Of a stretch of DNA of 8,155 nt, positions 1 to 4,955 are shown piece after piece. The stretch is from Clostridia bacterium. GTDB lineage: Bacteria > Bacillota_A > Clostridia > Christensenellales > Aristaeellaceae. Location: the NCBI GenBank assembly GCA_017648805.1, contig JAGCIC010000180.1:1-8155 (forward strand), written 5' to 3'. The stretch's first letter is position 1. Each line of letters begins with the position of its first letter. Under the pieces are notes generated by a model. It was not told where the DNA came from, searched no databases, and saw only the letters and a list, made by a program, of their open reading frames with translations. The translations under genes and the position numbers were made by a program.

Positions 1-1
1 C

Positions 2-871
2 ATCGGGCGGGTGTGGTGGCCGCTTGCCCAGATAAGGGAATACTACGAAGGCCTGCCCGAGGGCACGGTGATGACCGGGGAATTCAATTACCGGGGCAAG
101 TTCTTCTCCGTCGATGCGGAGGAACTGAACCTGGACACGGTGAGCGGCCCCGTAAAGGGCGAGGACCTGGAGAACCTGATCGCCTTCATGCCCAACCTCA
201 AAAAGATAATCGCCAAGTGGCACCCGGAGCTCACAAACGCCGTGATGATCCCGCTGGTGGAGAATTATCCGGACGTGTTCTTCGTGTGGGCGCTCAGGAT
301 CAACAAGTACAAGATCTACACGGACGTCACCGCGTTTTCCACCATGTCCACCGACTCTGACGCCCGCTTCCTGAAAAGCAGGGACTGCGAGCTGTTCAAG
401 TATCTGCCGAACTTAAGGGCGCTGGACCTGGGACACCACGACATAACGGACATCAGCTTCGTAAGGTACATGCCGGAGCTTCGCATACTCATACTGGCGG
501 ACAACAACATAAAGGACATCACGCCCATAGGCGAGCTTAAGCACCTGGAGTACCTGGAACTGTTCATGAACTACTACATAACGGACTTGAGCCCCCTGGC
601 AAACTGCCCGGAGCTGCTTGACCTGAACCTGAGCTACCTTAAGTTCACCAGCCTTAAGCCCCTGGAAAGCTGCACCAAACTGGAACGCCTGTGGGACGCG
701 GGTGCCAAGGTCTCCGCGGAGGAGCGGGAAGCTTTCACGGCGTCGCACCCGGACTGCGAAGTGCTGTTCCGCCCCCGGGGCAGCTCCACCTACGGCACCT
801 GGCGCAGCCATCCCCGCTACGCCCAGTACCGCAGGATGTTCGAAACGGGCGTGTGGAAGGAATTCGAATAG
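2..871 (+). CDS. Leucine-rich-repeat protein (5' end outside window)
   Basis: The frame is open to the left edge, so the beginning of the gene is missing; a GTG at 11 is only an internal possibility and has no visible ribosome site. Counting from that GTG, residues about 30-110 form a module (YPDVFFVW at 86-93) that I associate from memory with LRR proteins of gut Firmicutes. Residues about 132-230 hold four to five repeats of 22-23 residues with the SDS22/internalin-like pattern LxxLxLxxNxIxDIxPL, for example LRILILADNNIKDITPI. The tail is rich in Arg, Tyr and Trp. Such repeats form a curved protein-binding surface; the partner and cellular location cannot be read here because any signal peptide lies outside the window. 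The TAG stop at 869-871 is 5 bases before the next ATG, so the two genes are probably one operon. Confidence is high for LRR and nil for a specific role. Confidence 0.85.
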   Translation: MGRVWWPLAQIREYYEGLPEGTVMTGEFNYRGKFFSVDAEELNLDTVSGPVKGEDLENLIAFMPNLKKIIAKWHPELTNAVMIPLVENYPDVFFVWALRINKYKIYTDVTAFSTMSTDSDARFLKSRDCELFKYLPNLRALDLGHHDITDISFVRYMPELRILILADNNIKDITPIGELKHLEYLELFMNYYITDLSPLANCPELLDLNLSYLKFTSLKPLESCTKLERLWDAGAKVSAEEREAFTASHPDCEVLFRPRGSSTYGTWRSHPRYAQYRRMFETGVWKEFE

Positions 872-876
872 ACCGA

Positions 877-1575
877 ATGAACGTACTCGACATAGACCTG
901 GACTTTTTCTTAAGCGACGTGTGCCCGCTGGCGGAAATGGGGGAGCGCCCCGCGCTGAGCGGGCACGAGCCCTGGGAGGAAGCCCGGGTCCGCCGTTTTC
1001 TGGAGGAGAACTGCGGCCTGAGCGAGTCCCGTCCCGTGCCCGGCAGGATATTCGAGACACACGACCGGGCGCTGGACTTCTGGCGGGACATGATGCGTGA
1101 GGGGCGGCTGAGCGCGCCCTTTCGCGTCACCCACGTTGACGCCCATTCGGACCTGGGCGTAGGCCAGACGGAGTATGTGATGAACGCCCTGCTGGCGCTG
1201 CCTCCCGAAAAGCGGGCGGATATAGACGCCTTAAGGCGGGAGGGGCACTTGAGCGAAGCCAACTACCTGCTCTTCGCCCCGGCTTTCCGCTGGATAGACC
1301 GCCTGGACAACGTGCGCAACCCCCGCTCCCTGCCGGACGTGCCGGGGGAGATACTCGAAGGGGAGGACATCCGCCTGAGCTCCTTCGTGTCGCGGCTGAT
1401 GGAAAACAGACACGGCAGGGAGCCCCTGGTGCCCTTCAGGCAGTACCCCGATCACACGCTGTTCAAAGCTCCCGGACCCTACGCCTTCATGTCCGTGGCG
1501 GTGTCCCCCAGGTATGCCCCCAAGGAGGCGGACCGCCTGCTGCCCCTGTTCTCCCGTTATATGATAAATTGTTAA
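877..1575 (+). CDS. UPF0489 family protein, arginase-like metallohydrolase candidate
   Basis: The product has 232 residues. It opens with NVLDIDLDFFL (D5, D7, D9) and later has HD at 62-63 and VTHVDAHSDLG (D88, H90, D92). DAHxD is the manganese-binding signature of arginases and other ureohydrolases, and DxD is their second ligand pair; the overall layout, including the ending FMSVAVSPRYAP, matches bacterial UPF0489 proteins as I remember them. Some members of this family have been described as peptide arginases that turn arginine into ornithine in ribosomal peptides, but no precursor peptide or radical-SAM gene is visible here, so the substrate is unknown. ATG 877 is chosen because family members begin just before the LDxDLDFF motif. 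An in-frame GTG at 853 would add eight residues inside the LRR gene. The nearest GGAAGGA (855-861) is 15 bases upstream, rather far, so translation may be coupled to the LRR gene. No terminator is visible after the stop. Confidence 0.85.
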   Translation: MNVLDIDLDFFLSDVCPLAEMGERPALSGHEPWEEARVRRFLEENCGLSESRPVPGRIFETHDRALDFWRDMMREGRLSAPFRVTHVDAHSDLGVGQTEYVMNALLALPPEKRADIDALRREGHLSEANYLLFAPAFRWIDRLDNVRNPRSLPDVPGEILEGEDIRLSSFVSRLMENRHGREPLVPFRQYPDHTLFKAPGPYAFMSVAVSPRYAPKEADRLLPLFSRYMINC

Positions 1576-1590
1576 TTATTTATTACAGGG

Positions 1591-1619
1591 TTGACATATT
1601 CGGGGGTCGAGACTATAAT
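1591..1619 (+). promoter_or_regulatory. Consensus sigma-70/SigA promoter of the tRNA pair
   Basis: A perfect -35 box TTGACA (1591-1596) and a perfect -10 box TATAAT (1614-1619) are separated by 17 bases, the ideal spacing. Transcription would begin near 1626, leaving a leader of about 30 bases before tRNA-Gln. The stretch just after the -10 box is AT-rich rather than GC-rich, so it does not look like the discriminator of a stringently controlled promoter. Confidence 0.93.
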
Positions 1620-1657
1620 ATATAAGTCGATCGGGCACGTTGTGTTCGGTTGACTAT

Positions 1658-1728
1658 TGGCGAATGGTGTAACGGCAACACTAACGACTCTGACTCGTTC
1701 ATTCTAGGTTCGAATCCTAGTTCGCCAG
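1658..1728 (+). tRNA. tRNA-Gln, anticodon CUG
   Basis: The cloverleaf folds fully. The acceptor stem is TGGCGAA/TTCGCCA with the U1-A72 pair typical of bacterial tRNA-Gln. The D stem is GTGT/ACAC, the anticodon stem AACGA/TCGTT around loop CTCTGAC (anticodon at 1690-1692), and the T arm CTAGG-TTCGAAT-CCTAG. The discriminator base is G1728 and no CCA is encoded. It decodes CAG, the Gln codon expected to dominate in this G/C-ending coding sequence. Confidence 0.96.
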
Positions 1729-1734
1729 CTTTTT

Positions 1735-1807
1735 GCCTCCATAGTCAAGCGGTCTAAGACGTCGCCCTCTCACGGCGAAGACCGGGGTTCGATTCCCCGT
1801 GGAGGTG
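1735..1807 (+). tRNA. tRNA-Glu, anticodon CUC
   Basis: It starts 6 bases after tRNA-Gln. The acceptor stem is GCCTCCA/TGGAGGT, with a G1-U72 wobble at the end pair. The D arm runs from GTC to GAC (1744-1760). The anticodon stem is TCGCC/GGCGA around loop CTCTCAC (anticodon at 1769-1771), and the T arm is CGGGG-TTCGATT-CCCCG. The discriminator is G1807 and no CCA is encoded. It decodes GAG and shares the transcript and terminator of tRNA-Gln. Confidence 0.95.
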
Positions 1808-1814
1808 CTTAACG

Positions 1815-1839
1815 GACACCCGAGAGGGTGTCTTTTGTT
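1815..1839 (+). terminator. Rho-independent terminator after the tRNA pair
   Basis: A 7-bp perfect stem GACACCC/GGGTGTC with a GAGA tetraloop is followed by TTTTGTT. It lies 7 bases after tRNA-Glu and closes that transcript. Confidence 0.9.
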
Positions 1840-1862
1840 GTATTATCGGGAAACGGGCCGGG

Positions 1863-1878
1863 CCGGGGCGTGCCCCGG
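1863..1878 (+). promoter_or_regulatory. GC-rich hairpin in the surE leader
   Basis: CCGGGGC and GCCCCGG form a near-continuous palindrome (6 bp with a CGTG loop, or 7 bp with a 2-base loop) 40 bases before the surE start. No T-run follows, so it is not a classical terminator. A weak -10-like TATTAT (1841-1846) lies upstream without a clear -35 box. A role in messenger stability or expression is only inferred. Confidence 0.35.
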
Positions 1879-1918
1879 GATGTCCGCGCCCGCGAAAGAC
1901 ACACAGACGAGGTCATAT

Positions 1919-2674
1919 ATGCATATAATACTCACCAACGACGACGGGTTCGACGCGCCGGGCATCGCGGCCATGGCGAAAGCGCTGGTAAGCGCGGGGC
2001 ACGAGGTGCGCGTTTCCGCCCCCGACAGGGAGAATTCCGCCGTGTCCCACGGCATAAGCATCACCCGCCCGCTCAGGGCCAGGAAGGTCACCGTGGAAGG
2101 CTGCCCGGGCTGGGGTGTGGACGGCACTCCCACGGACGCGGCGCGCCTGGGGCTGCACCTGCTTAAGGACTGGCAGCCGGACGCCTGCGTGTCGGGCGTG
2201 AACCGGGGGCCTAACCTGGGTGGCGCGTGCATCTATTCCGGCACGGTCAATTCGGCCATGGAGGCGTCCATGGCGGGCTGTCCCGCGCTGGCGGTGAGCC
2301 TGGACAGCTTCACCTGGGAAAACTACGTGCCCGCCGCTAAGCTGGCGGTTAAGGTGCTTGAGTGGATGAAGGGCCATCCGCTAAGGCGCGGCGAGATCTA
2401 CAACCTGAACGTGCCCGCGCAGGAAGACGTCAAAGGCGTAAAGTTCACCCAGACGCTGGCGCCCGAATTCCTGACCGACGCCAACTACCAGGAGTTCACC
2501 AGCCACTACAACAACACCTACTACTTCCTGGACGACGGGGAGAACCCCCACTATTTCCCTGAGGACTGCGACAAATCCCTGGTCAAGCAGGGCTGGGCCA
2601 GCCTGTCCGCACTCACCTGGGACATCGCTGCCCGGCGGGACGGCCTGCCCGGGGCGGGCGAGATAAGCCTGTAA
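1919..2674 (+). CDS. surE: 5'/3'-nucleotidase SurE
   Basis: The product has 251 residues, the usual SurE length. SurE is a cytoplasmic metal-dependent phosphatase acting on nucleoside 5'- and 3'-monophosphates, and in some species on short polyphosphate or RNA ends. The N-terminus is the signature ILTNDDG, with metal ligands D8 and D9. Further family markers are RENSAVSH (ligand S40), GTPTDA (69-74), SGVNRGPNLG (ligand N95) and YSGTVNSAMEA, so all expected active-site positions are present. ATG 1919 is chosen because it places the signature at the true N-terminus and is preceded by GAGG (1909-1912) at 6 bases. A longer open frame back to a GTG at 1799 runs through the tRNA and its terminator and is not credible. 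The stop is embedded in the ribosome site of the following membrane-protein gene, indicating co-transcription. Confidence 0.96.
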   Translation: MHIILTNDDGFDAPGIAAMAKALVSAGHEVRVSAPDRENSAVSHGISITRPLRARKVTVEGCPGWGVDGTPTDAARLGLHLLKDWQPDACVSGVNRGPNLGGACIYSGTVNSAMEASMAGCPALAVSLDSFTWENYVPAAKLAVKVLEWMKGHPLRRGEIYNLNVPAQEDVKGVKFTQTLAPEFLTDANYQEFTSHYNNTYYFLDDGENPHYFPEDCDKSLVKQGWASLSALTWDIAARRDGLPGAGEISL

Positions 2675-2684
2675 GGAGACGATT

Positions 2685-3320
2685 ATGAAGAAAGCCACCA
2701 AACGCACGGTCTGGGCGGGAGTGAACCTGCTGGCGGGCGTAATGAGCCTTGCCCTCTACCTGTGGTTCATGAGCAAGTTCGGCCCCACCTTCGACTGGCT
2801 CAGCCGCTACGGCTTCGCCAAATGGCCCTACATCGGCATACTGGCGCTGGACGCGGCGCTGTTCGCCGTGCAGTTCATCAGAAAAGACGCCGCGCATGTC
2901 CGCAGGACGGCGGAAAAGCTGCTTTTCGCGCTGCTGGCCGCGCTGTTCATAGTCACGGCGGTGTTCACCTGGAGGGCGGCGTATCCCCAGTATGTGGGCG
3001 ACACCCGGGACACCATGTTCTACCCGCCCCTGGCGGTGAAGGGCTGGGTAGTGGGAGCCGCGTTCGCCTGCGCCGCCGTTGTCAGGAGCTTTTTCAACAC
3101 CAAGCCCGCGAGAAAGCTGTTCTGCAAGATCGCCCTTGCCGCGGCGGCGGCGCTGTTCGTGTTCATGGGCGCGTTCTACGCTATGAACAAGGACCTGATG
3201 GAGCTGCTGGAGATATTCGTGGCCGGCTGGAAGAGCTACGCTGCGGTGGCGGGCATCGCGGTGGTGCAGTGCCTGCCCCAGGTGCTCAGGCTGCTCGCGC
3301 TGCGCGGGATGGTCAGGTAA
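2685..3320 (+). CDS. Six-helix membrane protein of unknown function
   Basis: I do not recognise a family for this 211-residue protein. It has a short basic N-terminus (KKATKR) and about six predicted membrane segments near residues 9-29, 48-65, 79-97, 118-134, 147-167 and 184-201. Loops are short and carry Arg and Lys clusters (RKDAAHVRR at 66-74, KPARK at 140-144). The fifth helix contains a run of five alanines. No catalytic motif, cofactor site or transport signature is evident. AAGGAG (2673-2678) overlaps the surE stop and lies 6 bases before the ATG, so start and coupling to surE are well supported. It could be a small transporter subunit or a membrane-integrity protein, but the sequence does not decide. 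Confidence 0.8.
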   Translation: MKKATKRTVWAGVNLLAGVMSLALYLWFMSKFGPTFDWLSRYGFAKWPYIGILALDAALFAVQFIRKDAAHVRRTAEKLLFALLAALFIVTAVFTWRAAYPQYVGDTRDTMFYPPLAVKGWVVGAAFACAAVVRSFFNTKPARKLFCKIALAAAAALFVFMGAFYAMNKDLMELLEIFVAGWKSYAAVAGIAVVQCLPQVLRLLALRGMVR

Positions 3321-3325
3321 AGCCA

Positions 3326-3370
3326 CCGGAAGCGGGGGCGGCGCGGCGAAACGTAAACGCGCGCTTCCGG
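3326..3370 (+). repeat. Inverted repeat after the membrane-protein gene
   Basis: CCGGAAGCG (3326-3334) and CGCTTCCGG (3362-3370) are perfect 9-base inverted arms separated by 27 GC-rich bases. They begin 5 bases after the stop at 3320. No T-run follows, so this may be a 3'-end stabilising hairpin or a weak or factor-dependent terminator rather than an intrinsic one. Confidence 0.45.
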
Positions 3371-3393
3371 CGCCGGGCTTGCCATTCCCGGCG
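3371..3393 (+). promoter_or_regulatory. Dyad around the -35 box of the DtxR-family gene
   Basis: CGCCGGG (3371-3377) and CCCGGCG (3387-3393) are perfect 7-base inverted arms with a 9-base centre that contains the -35 box TTGCCA. A protein bound here would block RNA polymerase, so this could be an operator, possibly autoregulatory. It does not resemble the AT-rich DtxR or MntR boxes I know, and a chance GC palindrome is possible. Confidence 0.35.
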
Positions 3394-3407
3394 GGATATG
3401 TTATCAT
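3379..3407 (+). promoter_or_regulatory. Probable promoter of the DtxR-family gene
   Basis: TTGCCA (3379-3384, five of six consensus bases) and TATCAT (3402-3407, five of six) are separated by 17 bases. They lie about 35 bases before the ATG at 3441, giving a short leader that contains the GGAAGG ribosome site. Confidence 0.7.
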
Positions 3408-3440
3408 ACCCCCGGATACCCTACGGAAGGACGTGATACG

Positions 3441-3803
3441 ATGCAAATGAGCGAAAGCCGGGAAATGTACCTGGAGACGATACTCATCCTGTCCAGGACC
3501 CATCCCAACATCCACGCCATAGACATCTGCGAATACATGGACTTTTCCCGCCCCAGCGTGAGCCGCGCCTTGAAGCAGCTCAAGGAAGCGGGGCTGATAG
3601 ACGTGGACGGGAACAACCACGTCACCCTCACCCCGCAGGGGGAAAAGATCGCGCAGACCGTGTACGAGCGCCACACCGTGCTCACCAAGGCGCTCATGTT
3701 CCTGGGCGTGGAAAAAGAGGTGGCGCAGGAGGATGCCTGCCGCATGGAGCACGTGATAAGCCCCGAATCCTTCGAGGCGATAAAACGGAAGATGAACGGA
3801 TAA
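3441..3803 (+). CDS. DtxR-family metal-dependent transcriptional regulator
   Basis: This 120-residue protein has the two core domains of the family: a winged helix-turn-helix (about 5-65, recognition helix around RPSVSRALKQL at 37-47) and a metal-binding dimerisation domain (about 70-118, ERH at 76-78 and DACRMEHVIS at 98-107). There is no C-terminal SH3-like domain, as is usual for the short MntR-like forms. Family members bind Fe(II) or Mn(II) as co-repressor and shut off metal uptake or switch on efflux. By alignment from memory, M9, C100, E103 and H104 match the M10, C102, E105, H106 site of DtxR, while MntR has Asp and Glu at the first two places; E12 and H78 are also conserved. This favours iron sensing, but is inference. 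GGAAGG (3425-3430) sits about 10 bases before ATG 3441. The gene is monocistronic, with its own promoter and terminator, and its targets are not evident. Confidence 0.9.
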   Translation: MQMSESREMYLETILILSRTHPNIHAIDICEYMDFSRPSVSRALKQLKEAGLIDVDGNNHVTLTPQGEKIAQTVYERHTVLTKALMFLGVEKEVAQEDACRMEHVISPESFEAIKRKMNG

Positions 3804-3831
3804 GGGCGGCGTTTGCCGCCCTTTGGCTTTT
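3802..3831 (+). terminator. Rho-independent terminator of the DtxR-family gene
   Basis: AAGGGCGGC and GCCGCCCTT form a 9-bp stem with loop GTTT, followed by a T-rich tail ending in TTTT (3828-3831). The stem begins inside the stop codon. Confidence 0.9.
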
Positions 3832-3872
3832 GTCGGAAAGCCCCGCGGCGCGGGCGCATCATAAATTCCCTC

Positions 3873-3901
3873 TTGCGAACTTAACAATAATATGGCATAA
3901 T
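3873..3901 (+). promoter_or_regulatory. Candidate promoter of the CorC-like gene pair
   Basis: TTGCGA (3873-3878, four of six) and CATAAT (3896-3901, five of six) are 17 bases apart. They lie in a locally AT-rich stretch between the preceding terminator and the ATG at 3942. No better pair is seen in this gap. Confidence 0.55.
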
Positions 3902-3941
3902 AATCCCATTCTTCACCGAAAGGAAGCGAAAACTCCATTTT

Positions 3942-4955
3942 ATGGACGATATTCCCCGAAGTTTGATCCTTATCCTCTGTCTTATACCCTTCGCGGGTTT
4001 CTTTGCGGGCAGCGAGACCGCGTTCTCCTTCTGCAACGAGGCGCGCATCCGCGCCCTGGCGGACAACGGCAAGGCGGGCGCGAAGCGTCTTACGAAACTG
4101 CTGGACGACTTTGACCGCACCATAGTCACGCTGCTCATAGTCATCAACATCTGCTACATCCTTATATCCGCCGTGGCCACAGTGGCCGCGGTAAAGCTCA
4201 TGTCCAGCGACGCGGGCGGCGCGGTGGCCACCGTTGCGGCTACGCTGATAGTGTTCATGTTCTGCGAGACGATCCCCAAGAACATCGCGCGCGTGAACGC
4301 GGACGGCTGGGCGCTGTTCGCGGCGTACCCCGTGAGCCTGTTCAAGTTCATACTTGCGCCGCTGAGCGCGCTGTTCACCTACGTGGGAGAGGCGTTCAAA
4401 AAGCTGCTGCCCGGGGGCGAGGCGCTGCCGGACGTGACCGAGGACGAGTTTGAGGAGATGGTCGAGTCCGTAGAGGACGAAGGCCTGATAGAGCCCGTGG
4501 AAAAGGAAATAATCAAGTCCACCATCCACTTCGGCGACATTCTGGCGGGCCAGGTGATGACGCCCATAGACGGCGTGGTGACCGTGCCCCTGGACACGGA
4601 CAAGGACGCGCTCAAAGCCGTATTGCTGGAGGAAAAATACTCCCGCATACCCGTGACCGGCGAAGACATAGACGACATCGTGGGCGTGCTGCCCGCCGCC
4701 AAGGCGCTCTCCCGCTTAAGCAGCGGCACCTTCGGCGACATACGGGACATAATGACCCGCCCCTACATAATCCGCCCGGACATCCCCGTGAGCAAGGTAT
4801 TCGAGGGCATGAGCGGCCGGCGCACCCACCTGGCCGTGGTGCAGGACGACGGCCACACCCTGGGCATAGTGACCATGGAAGACATACTGGAGGAGATCGC
4901 CGGGGAGATCTACGACGAGGACGACGAAAAGGGGGCGACGGAAAATGCCCGTTAA
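3942..4955 (+). CDS. DUF21/CBS-pair membrane protein, CorC/CNNM-like, without CorC domain
   Basis: The product has 337 residues. Residues about 1-150 form a DUF21 membrane domain with GFFAGSETAFS (19-29) and ETIPKN (109-114). A linker with acidic stretches (166-190) and a CBS pair follow (CBS1 about 205-260 beginning VMTP; CBS2 about 270-320 ending LGIVTMEDILEEIAGEIYDE). The family moves or senses Mg2+ and related cations across the inner membrane, with the CBS pair binding nucleotide. The usual C-terminal CorC/HlyC domain (about 80 residues) is absent: the protein stops shortly after CBS2. The conserved GN...N of the second helix, present in its neighbour, reads VI...Y here (67, 68, 72). The best ribosome site, AAAGGAAG, ends about 15 bases before the ATG, rather far, but no better in-frame start exists. 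The end overlaps the next gene by 11 bases, so the two are co-translated. It may be a regulatory or partner subunit. Confidence 0.88.
   Translation: MDDIPRSLILILCLIPFAGFFAGSETAFSFCNEARIRALADNGKAGAKRLTKLLDDFDRTIVTLLIVINICYILISAVATVAAVKLMSSDAGGAVATVAATLIVFMFCETIPKNIARVNADGWALFAAYPVSLFKFILAPLSALFTYVGEAFKKLLPGGEALPDVTEDEFEEMVESVEDEGLIEPVEKEIIKSTIHFGDILAGQVMTPIDGVVTVPLDTDKDALKAVLLEEKYSRIPVTGEDIDDIVGVLPAAKALSRLSSGTFGDIRDIMTRPYIIRPDIPVSKVFEGMSGRRTHLAVVQDDGHTLGIVTMEDILEEIAGEIYDEDDEKGATENAR

Noticed and set aside
691..876. N-terminal extension of the UPF0489 protein inside the LRR gene
   Set aside because: The frame overlaps conserved LRR sequence, and the family begins at the LDxDLDFF motif. GTG 853 cannot be fully excluded.
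413..1060. Minus-strand open frame opposite the LRR and UPF0489 genes
   Set aside because: Composition is Arg/Pro/Ala-rich without motifs, and both opposite-strand genes are solid.
1799..1918. Forty-codon N-terminal extension of SurE
   Set aside because: It would be translated from the tRNA-Glu 3' end and its terminator; the SurE signature and ribosome site place the start at 1919.
3441..3803. Naming the regulator MntR
   Set aside because: Two of the defining MntR metal ligands (Asp and Glu) are replaced by Met and Cys, so only the family name is justified.
3830..4114. Plus-strand open frame of 94 codons before the first CorC-like gene
   Set aside because: It crosses the promoter region and overlaps the DUF21 coding sequence in another frame, with no ribosome site or motif.
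2613..4529. Minus-strand open frame of 638 codons
   Set aside because: It lies antisense to four well-supported genes and a terminator, and its translation is a low-complexity mixture rich in Arg, His, Gln and Val with no recognisable domain. It is a by-product of GC-rich codon use.
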